DNA of 39,339 nucleotides from Sulfurovum sp. (GTDB lineage: Bacteria > Campylobacterota > Campylobacteria > Campylobacterales > Sulfurovaceae): NCBI GenBank assembly GCA_027012955.1, contig JALUYL010000075.1, positions 1 to 39,339 of the forward strand, read 5' to 3'. The translations under genes and the position numbers were made by a program. The first letter of the stretch is position 1, and each line of letters opens with the position of its first letter. This document shows positions 14,857 through 22,738 of the stretch, piece after piece. Below the pieces are notes generated by a model. That model saw nothing but the letters and a program-made list of their open reading frames with translations. It did not search any database and was not told the DNA's origin.

Positions 14857-16122
14857 ATGCAATTTCGTTTACTTTTTATACTCATAGCTTTTTTATTTTC
14901 TACGGTAGAGGCAAAAACATTTACCTATTGGCAAGTGCATCACATGCCTAAAAGTGTAGAAAAAGACTACTATATCTGGCGTTTACTTTCTCAAACTAAT
15001 ACCACTAGACAAGAAGCCAGAAACATCATACTTGAAGCAAGCCATCTTAACAAAAAACTACGCACTACCTATAGAAAGAAAACAGGTCTCATCGCCAGCA
15101 TTCCAAAAGTAAGAGCCCATGGTTCTGTAGACAACAGTTGGCGTGCAAGAAGCAAAGCAAACAAGCATTTTAAACATGGTTTAGCACTTTTAAAACAAGG
15201 CAAATCCAAGCAAGCCTCTGGGTACTTTGATGTAGCACGTCGTAACTACAAAAAACGCTATGACGTGGACAAATCACTCTTTTGGCTTTATCTCAGTACA
15301 AAAAATAAGATATACCTCAAAGCGTTACGAAAAAGCTACCATGTCAATATATACACGCTTATCGCAGCAGACACGATGAATGCACGCTACCCTAAGACCA
15401 TCACAGAGTCTATCTGGCGTAGTAAAACATCTGGTTTTGACATAAAGAACCCTATAGACTGGGCAAAAGTCAAACACAAGATGAAAGCAGGCTGTGACCT
15501 AGATGACCTAGCCGATGACCATAAATCACAAGAGTGCATCGGTGTGTATACGTATCTGAAGGCAAAAGCATCTAAATATACGCAAAGTTACTTCCCTATG
15601 CCTTACCGTGATGTCATGAAAAAACTTCCTAAAGAGCGTCAAGCACTCATCTATGCCATAGCACGTCAAGAGAGCCGTTTTGTACCTGCATCTGTTTCAC
15701 GTTCTTTTGCTTTAGGTATGATGCAGTTTATGCCTTTTCTCATTAAAGATATCGCCAAGAAGAAAGGGGAACGTATAGATTTGGATGACATGTTTGACCC
15801 TTATAAAGCCATAGAATATGCAGATTACCATCTCAACTATCTTACCAAATTTTTACATCATCCTCTTTTTATCGCCTATGCGTACAACGGTGGTATAGGT
15901 TTTACAAGAAGACATATCAGAAATCAACAGCATTTTAGAAAAGGGGCTTATGAGCCGTATATGAGTATGGAGACTATGAAAAATGTAGAAGCTCGAGAGT
16001 ATGGTAAAAAAGTTTTGGCAAATTATGTCATCTATATGAATAAACTTGGTATAAAAACACGTATATTCTCACTTTTAAAGACTCTCGCAACCCCTTCAAA
16101 AACAGATAAATTTAGAAAATAA
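14857..16122 (+). CDS. secreted lytic murein transglycosylase (SLT domain)
   Basis: A 421-aa protein. The ATG at 14857 is preferred over a TTG one codon earlier. It has a signal peptide (MQFRLLFILIAFLFSTVEA), a helical middle region (residues ~100-230, Slt70-like superhelix) and a C-terminal SLT domain. In that domain the catalytic Glu is E272 in ARQESRFVP, followed by ALGMMQFMP and AYAYNGGIGFTRRHI. It cleaves peptidoglycan with 1,6-anhydro-MurNAc formation in the periplasm. It is third in the GluRS-like/yggT operon, an arrangement that makes a cell-envelope theme plausible. Confidence 0.92.
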   Translation: MQFRLLFILIAFLFSTVEAKTFTYWQVHHMPKSVEKDYYIWRLLSQTNTTRQEARNIILEASHLNKKLRTTYRKKTGLIASIPKVRAHGSVDNSWRARSKANKHFKHGLALLKQGKSKQASGYFDVARRNYKKRYDVDKSLFWLYLSTKNKIYLKALRKSYHVNIYTLIAADTMNARYPKTITESIWRSKTSGFDIKNPIDWAKVKHKMKAGCDLDDLADDHKSQECIGVYTYLKAKASKYTQSYFPMPYRDVMKKLPKERQALIYAIARQESRFVPASVSRSFALGMMQFMPFLIKDIAKKKGERIDLDDMFDPYKAIEYADYHLNYLTKFLHHPLFIAYAYNGGIGFTRRHIRNQQHFRKGAYEPYMSMETMKNVEAREYGKKVLANYVIYMNKLGIKTRIFSLLKTLATPSKTDKFRK

Positions 16123-16125
16123 CAC

Positions 16126-16686
16126 TTACTTTTTAAACCTACCCTCTTCCAAAGCATACTTTGCTACTTTAGAAAAATGTAATGTTCCTTTTCCATAGAT
16201 GTCATTTTCAAATACTAGGTAAAATGATTTTGCCTTTGTATGTGGGAATGTCACTTTATAGTAACTTCCCCACTCTGTTACAAAAGAGAGGTCTTTTAGT
16301 ATGTCATCATTTTTCGACAACATTTTTACTTCTTTTGGAAGTATGCCATCTAAGGTTAAGTTATAGCCATAACCTTTGATAGTCGAGAGGATTTCATCTT
16401 CAAGATGCACACCTACGACAAAGACTTCATCTCTGCTGTCATTGTTTTCAAAGTTTGGTGTGTAGAGGTAAGTTGCGGTAAGTACTGCTTTACTGACATT
16501 ATTTTCGTAAAGTTGTGTTTTTTCTGTATGTTTGAGCTGTTTATGGTAAGTTATATATTCTTTATAATGCGCTAACAATGCTACATCTTTTTCAGAAGTA
16601 CAGCCCACAAAAACAAATGTTACCAAGGTGAGAAAAAAGACTTTTAAAATAATGCACTCCTTATTTGACGGAAAAGAGTTTAACAT
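16126..16686 (-). CDS. putative lipoprotein, unknown function
   Basis: A 186-aa protein with a lipobox (FVFVGC, Cys29) after a hydrophobic stretch. With ATG 16686 the lead would be long and no Shine-Dalgarno sequence precedes it. A strong AAGGAG lies inside the frame (16662-16657), followed by ATT codons at 16653 and 16650. Starting at an ATT would give a short signal peptide (about 17-18 residues including Cys), so a non-ATG start is possible. The mature part has two domains' worth of beta-strand pattern (AVLTATYLYTPNFEN; SYYKVTFPHTKAKSFYLVFEND), resembling an extracytoplasmic sandwich fold. No family is recognised. Confidence 0.7.
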   Translation of the reverse strand: MLNSFPSNKECIILKVFFLTLVTFVFVGCTSEKDVALLAHYKEYITYHKQLKHTEKTQLYENNVSKAVLTATYLYTPNFENNDSRDEVFVVGVHLEDEILSTIKGYGYNLTLDGILPKEVKMLSKNDDILKDLSFVTEWGSYYKVTFPHTKAKSFYLVFENDIYGKGTLHFSKVAKYALEEGRFKK

Positions 16687-16742
16687 AGTTTCAATAAACT
16701 TTTAAGTATAATTCCTACAATTAACATCAAGGAAAGTGTACC

Positions 16743-17240
16743 GTGAAAAAAAGATTTGCTGTAGCATTTACTGGTCCATCCAACAGTGGGAAAACGACAC
16801 TTGTTGAGAAAGTGGCTAAAACATTGATAGAGGGACGTAAAGTTGCCATCATCAAAAATGACCCGAAAGACAAGGCACAGTTTGATGTCGAGGGAAAAGA
16901 CAGTGACAAGTTCACTAAGACAGGGGCAGAAGTAGTCATCACCTCTCCTACCCGTACGACGTACTTTTCACAGCGTGAAAAAACCCTCGATGACATCGTT
17001 TCGATGATTAATGATTTTGATATCTTACTGGTAGAAGGACTCAAAACACTTCCTCTACCACGTATCGCTATTTTTAGAAATAAGATAGATGAGAGCTACT
17101 TTGCATGTTCGGAAGCCATAGCTACCGATGAAAGCATCAATCTTGCAGACTACAACATACCAGAGCACATCACCCTGCTTGACCTTAACAACACAACACA
17201 AATCATAGAGTGGATAGACACCCACGCAAAGGAACTTTAA
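16743..17240 (+). CDS. mobB: molybdopterin-guanine dinucleotide biosynthesis adaptor
   Basis: A 165-aa P-loop GTPase-like protein with a GTG start at 16743, which has AAGGAAAG upstream. The Walker A motif is [14 protein letters not shown] at residues ~8-21. Further family marks are [27 protein letters not shown] and [16 protein letters not shown]. MobB helps MobA make Mo-bis-MGD for molybdoenzymes such as nitrate and formate oxidoreductases. A TATAAT lies at 16707-16712. It is immediately followed by fbp (1 bp between the genes), an odd pairing functionally. Confidence 0.9.
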   Translation: MKKRFAVAFTGPSNSGKTTLVEKVAKTLIEGRKVAIIKNDPKDKAQFDVEGKDSDKFTKTGAEVVITSPTRTTYFSQREKTLDDIVSMINDFDILLVEGLKTLPLPRIAIFRNKIDESYFACSEAIATDESINLADYNIPEHITLLDLNNTTQIIEWIDTHAKEL

Positions 17241-17241
17241 C

Positions 17242-18093
17242 ATGACTACTATTTTTGACACCATCAAAGCCGTTGCTTTTGAGATAGACAATGCCATCAA
17301 AACTTCAGACTTAGGGTACTCAGACTCTGAAAACTCTTCAGGCGAAGACCAACTCAAACTAGATGTTCTCTCAGACATTATCATAGAAAAAGCGTTTGCT
17401 TCTGTTGCTGTGGTAAAAAACCTGGTAAGTGAAGAAAAAGAAGGTGTGTTAGAACTCAATAAAGGTGGGAAATATACTATCTGTTATGACCCACTTGATG
17501 GTTCTTCTCTTGTAGATGTAAACCTCTCTGTAGGTTCTATTTTTGGTATCTACGAGGGTGAGCTTAAAGCCCAAAACCTTGTAGCATCTGCATATGTTGT
17601 CTATGGACCTCGTATTGAACTTATGATTGCAAGCAAAGGGGAAGCACCTATGCTTTCACGTGTGATGGGTGGTGAGTTTAAAGAGATAGGTTCTGTGACT
17701 ATGGGCGAAAAAGGGAAACTCAATGCACCAGGAGGCACACAGCAAAACTGGTGTGACTACCACAAAACATTTATAGATGACCTTTTTGCAGAGGGTTACA
17801 GATTGCGTTACTCTGGTGGTATGGTACCTGACTTACATCAAATCATGCTAAAAGGTGGAGGACTCTTCTCTTACCCTGGGACTTCAGACAAGCCACACGG
17901 AAAACTCAGACAACTTTTTGAAGTAATCCCCTTTGCATTTATGTACGAACAAGCAGGCGGACAAGCCATCAACAACAAAGGCATGAGACTTATGGAACTT
18001 GTTCCTTCTCACCCACATGACACAAGCCCATGTTTCTTTGGCTCTAACTACGAAGTAGAAGCCCTTAAAAAAGCATATGGTATCAAAAACTAA
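17242..18093 (+). CDS. fbp: class 1 fructose-1,6-bisphosphatase
   Basis: A 283-aa enzyme of gluconeogenesis and the Calvin or pentose cycles, releasing phosphate from fructose-1,6-bisphosphate. Metal-site motifs are seen: SDIIIEKAF near the N-terminus and [24 protein letters not shown] (DPLDGSS). Later come [20 protein letters not shown] and [15 protein letters not shown]. It is shorter than the plant enzyme and typical of Campylobacterota. It has a strong ribosome site and sits between mobB and a 65-aa gene whose ATG overlaps its stop (TAATG). Confidence 0.94.
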   Translation: MTTIFDTIKAVAFEIDNAIKTSDLGYSDSENSSGEDQLKLDVLSDIIIEKAFASVAVVKNLVSEEKEGVLELNKGGKYTICYDPLDGSSLVDVNLSVGSIFGIYEGELKAQNLVASAYVVYGPRIELMIASKGEAPMLSRVMGGEFKEIGSVTMGEKGKLNAPGGTQQNWCDYHKTFIDDLFAEGYRLRYSGGMVPDLHQIMLKGGGLFSYPGTSDKPHGKLRQLFEVIPFAFMYEQAGGQAINNKGMRLMELVPSHPHDTSPCFFGSNYEVEALKKAYGIKN

Positions 18094-18290
18094 TGTCTGA
18101 ACAAGTCCTAGATGAATGGCAAATCGCCCTCACCCATAAAAAAGCAGCACTTGAAGCATGTCAAGATGAGCAACAAGTAAGCAGCTGTCTTAAGTGTGAG
18201 AAGCTTCTAGAGTGTGAAATAAGAGATGCCTACATCAAAGCTGTCTATGACTCTATGAGTAAAGGTGCAGGCGGAGGGTTTGAGTTTTAA
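18093..18290 (+). CDS. small cysteine-containing protein after fbp
   Basis: A 65-aa protein. A C-x2-C-x5-C pattern (SCLKCEKLLECEIRDAYIKAV) is followed by a glycine-rich tail (GAGGGFEF). The pattern suggests a metal or disulfide site and is seen in short Campylobacterota proteins of unknown role. It overlaps fbp by 1 bp (TAATG), so it is translated with it. No partner is indicated by the sequence. Confidence 0.75.
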   Translation: MSEQVLDEWQIALTHKKAALEACQDEQQVSSCLKCEKLLECEIRDAYIKAVYDSMSKGAGGGFEF

Positions 18291-18296
18291 CCCTTT

Positions 18297-18665
18297 TTAT
18301 TTGGTGTTATCAAACTGATATACAACACCCTCTTCATACTCTTTTACAAGCTTTCCAAAACATTCTGCTATCTCTTTCATGGTATCTATATTAGGTTCTA
18401 TATATATTTTATTTTTACTTTTAGTCATGGTAATAATCTGTGCATCTTTGAGTTCTTTAAGATGACGAGATATAGTAGGTAGCGCAAAATCAAAATGTTC
18501 TGCGATGCTTGTCACACACGTAGCCTGCGCGATAATATCGTCTTTAGGTTGTGTATTATCAATAGAACAGGCATACCCACCCGTAAAAATGTTTTTAAAT
18601 ATTTTAAATCTCGTGTCATTTCCCAATGCTTTAAAAATCTTAGTTTTATCGTCCATATCTAACAT
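18297..18665 (-). CDS. ArsR-family regulator (copy 1)
   Basis: A 122-aa winged-helix repressor of the ArsR/SmtB type. It contains KALGNDTRFKIF, then HTH helices ATCVTSIAEHFDFALPTISRHLKEL, and a wing (MTKSKNKIYIEPN). Three cysteines, C33 (GGYACSID), C50 (ATCV) and C102 (ECF), are at equivalent positions in the second copy at 21113, so a three-Cys thiolate sensor for As(III) or other soft metals is likely. It is transcribed from a reverse promoter (18696-18725), divergently from the MerT-rhodanese operon it probably represses. A ribosome site (AAGGG) precedes the ATG at 18665. Confidence 0.9.
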   Translation of the reverse strand: MLDMDDKTKIFKALGNDTRFKIFKNIFTGGYACSIDNTQPKDDIIAQATCVTSIAEHFDFALPTISRHLKELKDAQIITMTKSKNKIYIEPNIDTMKEIAECFGKLVKEYEEGVVYQFDNTK

Positions 18666-18695
18666 TTATAACCCTTACAATTCTTCTTTAGATGT

Positions 18696-18725
18696 ATTAT
18701 ATCAGAAATAATATCTATTTAGCAA
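18696..18725 (-). promoter_or_regulatory. reverse promoter of arsR copy 1
   Basis: Read on the reverse strand: TTGCTA (18725-18720), an 18-bp spacer and TATAAT (18701-18696), about 31 bp upstream of the start codon. TTAG half-sites at 18719-18722 and 18727-18730 overlap the -35, so the regulator could repress its own gene. Confidence 0.5.
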
Positions 18726-18778
18726 TTTAGACAATTAACTTTTATTTAAGCCTTTGCTATGTAGCATATGCAATCAAT

Positions 18779-18794
18779 TTAGCTTATTAGCTAA
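18779..18794 (+). promoter_or_regulatory. putative ArsR operator upstream of MerT-rhodanese gene
   Basis: TTAGCTTATTAGCTAA is an inverted repeat of form TTAG-N8-CTAA, ending 18 bp before the start codon at 18813. The same TTAG-N8-CTAA form is found at 21537-21552 in front of the second forward gene of the island. A longer palindrome TTTAGCT-TATT-AGCTAAA covers it. Confidence 0.55.
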
Positions 18795-18812
18795 ACATAT
18801 TCAAGGAACTTA

Positions 18813-19733
18813 ATGTCTAATAAAAAAATATTCACTGTCATCGGTGCAACAGTAGCAGCATCGTTATGCTGTATCACTCCTGTGTTAGCAGTACTTGCAG
18901 GTTCAAGTACTCTCGCTTCTTCTTTCTCATGGTTGGCACCCTATCATAACTACTTGGTAGCATTTACAGTACTTGTTTTGCTCTATGCCTGGGTTGACAA
19001 ACTCAAACCATCTAAAGAGTTAGACTGTGCCTGTGATGAGAAAGGAAGCTTTTTTTCCAGTAAAACCTTTTTAGCTATCGTAACCCTCTTTTCTGTAGTG
19101 ATGCTTTCCTTTCCTCAATGGGGTAACAAAGTCTTTGACGCAGCACCTAGTGCAGAGAGTTGTAGTACTGGTACTTGTGAAAGTGAAGCAAGCCCAACGA
19201 AAAAGGTAAAAACGACACAAGATAAACCTTTTAAAAATACTCTAGAGACCCTAGAAGGAGATGCACCAACCAATGAACAGGCACTTATAGTTTGGGAATA
19301 TATGCATACCGAAAAAACACATCCAACACCATATAAACAAGTCGCATGTAGTGGTACAGGGCTTGAAAAACTAGACATGGCTATAGCAAAAAAAAGAAAG
19401 GTTATCGAAGAGATGCCTCCACCTGTACTGAAAAAATTATTGGATGAGGAAGAAGAGGTGATACTTCTTGATGTACGTGAACCAAGTCATAAAAATGGTC
19501 AAGTCATTGATGCTTTTGAAAGTCACTCTATGACATACGGAAAAGTATTATTTAACGCTTTAAAAGTCATGCAAGATGAAGATGCCGTTATCGTTGTATA
19601 CAGTAAGTTAGGACTTATCAGTCTTTTTGCTGCAGCGACTTTAAAGGATTTGGGCTATAAAAATGTATATCACTTAAAAGGTGGATTGAAAGCATGGGAA
19701 CTTGCAGGATATCCAACCATAGAAGAGGAATAA
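18813..19733 (+). CDS. MerT-like membrane protein fused to degenerate rhodanese domain
   Basis: A 306-aa fusion. The N-terminal part has three membrane helices (residues ~6-38, 45-61, 86-104) with the MerT-type C19-C20 pair in the first helix (ASLCCITP) and a second pair C72/C74 in the loop after the second helix, the positions used for Hg(II) handling in MerT. A linker with CSTGTC follows. The last ~105 residues are rhodanese-like (VILLDVREPSHK, HLKGGLKAWELAG), but the active-site loop reads YSKLGLIS instead of C-x-x-G-x-R-S, so the catalytic Cys is Ser. It could bind but not transfer sulfane sulfur by the usual route. It has an AAGGAA ribosome site and leads directly (3-bp gap) into the methyltransferase gene. 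Confidence 0.85.
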   Translation: MSNKKIFTVIGATVAASLCCITPVLAVLAGSSTLASSFSWLAPYHNYLVAFTVLVLLYAWVDKLKPSKELDCACDEKGSFFSSKTFLAIVTLFSVVMLSFPQWGNKVFDAAPSAESCSTGTCESEASPTKKVKTTQDKPFKNTLETLEGDAPTNEQALIVWEYMHTEKTHPTPYKQVACSGTGLEKLDMAIAKKRKVIEEMPPPVLKKLLDEEEEVILLDVREPSHKNGQVIDAFESHSMTYGKVLFNALKVMQDEDAVIVVYSKLGLISLFAAATLKDLGYKNVYHLKGGLKAWELAGYPTIEEE

Positions 19734-19736
19734 TAC

Positions 19737-21116
19737 ATGGCAGACAATCAACAAATAATCAACCTCTATACAGAGTTGGCACAAAATCCAAATAAAGATT
19801 TTGGGTGGGAGAAGGGTTTGGAAAATGCAAAAGCGCATGGCTATAAACAGGCATGGATAGATGCGCTTCCCACAGAAGTATGGGAATACTGTGCTGCAGT
19901 GGGAAATCCATTTCAAAATGCGAACATTAAAGAAGGTGATACTGTCTTAGACCTTGGCTGTGGTGCAGGAGTCGATGTATTGGTCTCTCGCCTTCATGTA
20001 GGAGTATCGGGCAATGTAGTGGGTGTCGATATTACGCCCAAGATGGTTGAAAAAGCAAGGGAGCATGCAAAACTAGCAAGATTTGACAATGTACAAATCT
20101 TAGAAAGTGGTTTTGATGACATTGCTATAGAAGATGAAAGTGTTGATGTAGTTATCTCCAATGGTGCCATCAATCTTACATCCTGCAAAGAGAGTGTCTT
20201 TTCTGAAATCTATAGGGTACTTAAACCCGATGGCAAACTCTACTTTGCTGACATGATAGATATCTCCATAGATGATGGTGCTTGTTGTTCTGTAGAAAAA
20301 AGTGCCTGTTGCATAAAGGATAACAATACAGACAAAGATGTTGAGGAAGACTGGGCAAACTGTGTAGCAGGAACACTTCGTCAAAATGAACTCATAGAGA
20401 TCATAGAAAAAGCTGGCTTTGCAGATGTAGCCTGTACAGGATTCACGCACTACACAACTTCTGAGACAACACAAGGTGCTACATTTCATGCTAGTAAAAT
20501 ACCTGCAACACAAAGAAGAGAAAAACACTGGGACAGCATCTTTAAAACCAAAGACTATACCCAAGTTTTTTGGCACCAAAGCAGCCCATCACGTTCACTA
20601 AATCTCATACAAACTTATACAAAAAAAGAAGATGCTATCATAGATGTTGGGTGTGGTGCTTCTTTACTCATAGATGCATTACTGAATGAGGGCTACCAAG
20701 ATATAACACTCTTAGATACTTCACATACCTGTCTAGACATCGTCAAAGAGCGTCTTACATCTACTGTTACCCCAAGTTATATATGTTCTGACATACTTAC
20801 ATTTGAGACACATAAACTGTATACACTATGGCATGACAGGGCTGTATTTCATTTTTTATTGACAAAAAAAGAGCGAGAGCGTTATTTTAAAGTTTTAGAA
20901 GAAAGTTTAGTGGATGGAGGTTTCGCCATTATCAGTACTTTTGCACCCCACGGAGAACTAAGTTGTGCAGGACTAGAAACAAGAGCATATGATAAAGAGC
21001 GTATGTTAACAGAATTACCAGAAACTTTACAACTCGTAGCCTATGATAAATTTACACATATCACACCTAAAAATACAGCTCAAGCGTATAGTGTATTTGT
21101 AATGAAGAAGTGCTAA
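19737..21116 (+). CDS. double methyltransferase (ArsM-like plus second SAM-MTase)
   Basis: A 459-aa fusion of two class I methyltransferases. Domain 1 (~1-250) is ArsM/UbiE-like: EYCAAVGNPF, VLDLGCGAGVDVLVSRL, VVGVDITPKMVEKA, SNGAINLTSCKESVFSEIYRVLKPDG, and DWANCVAGTL with the Cys typical of arsenite methyltransferases. The ArsM Cys usually before VINL (SNCV) is Gly here, with a Cys a few residues later. A Cys-rich insert (GACCSVEKSACCIK) lies between. Domain 2 (~258-459) has EKHWDSIF, IDVGCGASLLIDALL, LWHDRAVFHFLL and TFAPHGELSCAGLETRAY. The substrate is probably a soft metalloid or thiol compound (inference). It converges with ArsR copy 2 with a 4-bp overlap. Confidence 0.85.
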   Translation: MADNQQIINLYTELAQNPNKDFGWEKGLENAKAHGYKQAWIDALPTEVWEYCAAVGNPFQNANIKEGDTVLDLGCGAGVDVLVSRLHVGVSGNVVGVDITPKMVEKAREHAKLARFDNVQILESGFDDIAIEDESVDVVISNGAINLTSCKESVFSEIYRVLKPDGKLYFADMIDISIDDGACCSVEKSACCIKDNNTDKDVEEDWANCVAGTLRQNELIEIIEKAGFADVACTGFTHYTTSETTQGATFHASKIPATQRREKHWDSIFKTKDYTQVFWHQSSPSRSLNLIQTYTKKEDAIIDVGCGASLLIDALLNEGYQDITLLDTSHTCLDIVKERLTSTVTPSYICSDILTFETHKLYTLWHDRAVFHFLLTKKERERYFKVLEESLVDGGFAIISTFAPHGELSCAGLETRAYDKERMLTELPETLQLVAYDKFTHITPKNTAQAYSVFVMKKC

Positions 21117-21487
21117 CTCATGGCTACATCACCAAAAAAGAGTTCACGATTTTCCTCAAAATTTTCTACCAATGTTGTAAAACATCCACCTAATTCACGT
21201 ACAGTCTCGATGTTTGGTTCTATGTAAATTTTATTGCCTTTCTTTTCCATCGTGACGATATTTGCTTCTCTTAATTCTTTTAGATGTTTAGAGATAGTAG
21301 GCAAAGAAAATTCAAAGTGTTCAGCTATGGTACTCACACATGTAGCATGAGGACTTACTTTTACTTTAGGGTCTTTTTTATCTATGGAGCATGTATACCC
21401 TCCAGTAAATACATTTTTAAAAATAAGAAATCTTGTTTCATTCCCTAATGCTTTAAAAATTTTAATCTTTTGATGCATATTTAACAT
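21113..21487 (-). CDS. ArsR-family regulator (copy 2)
   Basis: A 124-aa ArsR paralogue of the copy at 18297, starting at ATG 21487 (MLNMHQKIK), which has AAGGA just upstream and aligns with copy 1 (MLDMDDKTK). A start at 21502 would add five residues over the ribosome site. The cysteines in YTCSID, ATCV and GCF match copy 1. Conserved blocks include KIFKALGNETRFLIF, AEHFEFSLPTISKHLKEL and NKIYIEPN. It is divergent from the secreted rhodanese at 21573, repeating the regulator/target arrangement of copy 1, and probably arose by duplication. Confidence 0.9.
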   Translation of the reverse strand: MLNMHQKIKIFKALGNETRFLIFKNVFTGGYTCSIDKKDPKVKVSPHATCVSTIAEHFEFSLPTISKHLKELREANIVTMEKKGNKIYIEPNIETVRELGGCFTTLVENFEENRELFFGDVAMS

Positions 21488-21495
21488 TCTTTTCC

Positions 21496-21522
21496 TTGAC
21501 ATTTCATTTTAATTATTATACC
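21496..21522 (+). promoter_or_regulatory. possible promoter of secreted rhodanese gene
   Basis: TTGACA at 21496-21501 is an exact -35 box. The best -10 match is TATACC (21517-21522) with a short 15-bp spacer, and CATACT at 21522-21527 with 20 bp is an alternative. Neither spacing is ideal, which is common in repressed or activated promoters. Confidence 0.4.
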
Positions 21523-21536
21523 ATACTATAAAGTAT

Positions 21537-21552
21537 TTAGTTAAATGCCTAA
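21537..21552 (+). promoter_or_regulatory. putative ArsR operator upstream of secreted rhodanese
   Basis: TTAGTTAAATGCCTAA has the same TTAG-N8-CTAA form as the site at 18779-18794 and ends 20 bp before the start codon at 21573, nearly the same distance as there (18 bp). The base before TTAG is T in both. Confidence 0.5.
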
Positions 21553-21572
21553 TTTGTTAATAAGGAAATAAA

Positions 21573-22496
21573 ATGAAGCGTCTCATCAAAGTAATCAGCA
21601 TCGTAGCATTATCATCTAGCCTGCTTTTAGCACTAGAGGTACCCAACGACCATATAGCAAGTACAAAGTGGCTCCATAGTCATTTGGATGATGCACACCT
21701 TGTGATAGTAGATACCAGAGAGAACAAAGCATACCTAAAAGGTCACATACCAGGTGCGGTCAATATACCAAAGAAAATGTACTTTCAAGGTACATTGGGT
21801 TCTGTAAAGAAACTTCCTACTACCCCAGAACAACTTCAGAAAATGTACCAAGCTGTAGGCATAGACGATGAAAGTGCCATTGTTTTTTACAGTGGGGGTA
21901 AAAACGCTGTAGATTTTGCAGATGCTGCAAGTGGTGTGTGGAATAGCTGGATTTATGGTCTTCAAAATGTTGCACTGCTAAACGGTGGGTATGCAAAGTG
22001 GATAGATGAGAAGAAGAAAACATCTACTAATACTCCAACAAATAAAGCAAGTGAACTAGAACTAGAAACATACGACATACATGAAGTAGCTTCCATTAAT
22101 GATATTTTTGCTGCTATGTATGATGAGGACAAACAAATAGCAGATGCAAGAGTAAGTAAATTTTATAGAGGTGAAGACAAGAAAAAAGCACTTGCAAGAC
22201 ATGGACGCATTCCTACTGCAAAATTAACACCAATGATACGTTATGTTAAAAAAGAGGGTAACTACTTTGTATTTTTAGATAAAAAAGAGGCGAAGTCTAT
22301 TTTATATAATAACGGCTTTGGTGTTGAGTTAGATAAGCCTATCTATTTTTATTGTAACTCTGGGCATAAAACAAGAGGCATTTGGTTTGTAGCCAAATTT
22401 TTAATAGGCGTAAAAGATGCCAAAGTATATGATGGAGGAATGATAGAATATTCACGTTCCAATATGCCTATGGGTACAGGCGAACCTATGGATTAA
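21573..22496 (+). CDS. secreted tandem rhodanese (sulfurtransferase)
   Basis: A 307-aa protein with a signal peptide (MKRLIKVISIVALSSSLLLALE) so it acts in the periplasm. It has two rhodanese domains. The N-terminal one (~22-165: VIVDTRENKAYLKGHIPGAV, LLNGGYAKW) has Ser in the active loop (FYSGGKN) and is structural, as usual in tandem rhodaneses. The C-terminal one ends IYFYCNSGHKTRGIW with the catalytic Cys, then VYDGGMIEYSR. The loop CNSGHK differs from CRKGVT (thiosulfate) and CGSGVT (mercaptopyruvate) types, so the sulfur donor is open. It belongs to the ArsR island by its operator and gene order. Its stop overlaps the GIY-YIG gene end by 4 bp. Confidence 0.88.
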   Translation: MKRLIKVISIVALSSSLLLALEVPNDHIASTKWLHSHLDDAHLVIVDTRENKAYLKGHIPGAVNIPKKMYFQGTLGSVKKLPTTPEQLQKMYQAVGIDDESAIVFYSGGKNAVDFADAASGVWNSWIYGLQNVALLNGGYAKWIDEKKKTSTNTPTNKASELELETYDIHEVASINDIFAAMYDEDKQIADARVSKFYRGEDKKKALARHGRIPTAKLTPMIRYVKKEGNYFVFLDKKEAKSILYNNGFGVELDKPIYFYCNSGHKTRGIWFVAKFLIGVKDAKVYDGGMIEYSRSNMPMGTGEPMD

Positions 22497-22738
22497 GCAC
22501 CAATAAGTTTAAGCTTTTGTGTACGACTCATCTTCTTTTTTATCTCATATTCCCGTTTAGAAGCTGTGCTTCTGTCGGGGTACTCTTCACTGTAAACAAG
22601 TTTTACGGGGCGTCTTACACGGGTGTATTTGGCACCTTTGTCTGAGTTGTTATGTTCTTCTACTCTGCGTTCTAGCTCTGTGGCTATGCCCGTGTAGAGC
22701 GTGTCATCTGCACATTGAACGATGTAAACATAGTACAT
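22493..22738 (-). CDS. GIY-YIG nuclease superfamily protein
   Basis: An 81-aa protein with the GIY-YIG motif as YYVYIVQCADDTLYTGIATEL, then R-x3-HN (ERRVEEHNN), PVKLVYSEEY and the acidic motif in STASKREYEIKKKMSR. It is the YhbQ/UPF0213 size class, small DNA-processing or repair-linked proteins. It is coupled to the gene at 22738 (start codon overlaps its stop, TAATG). Confidence 0.93.
   Translation of the reverse strand: MYYVYIVQCADDTLYTGIATELERRVEEHNNSDKGAKYTRVRRPVKLVYSEEYPDRSTASKREYEIKKKMSRTQKLKLIGA

Noticed and set aside
18720-18800. CRISPR-like or direct TTAG repeats in the arsR promoter region
   Set aside because: The repeats are 4-bp half-sites with no spacer regularity and fit operators instead.
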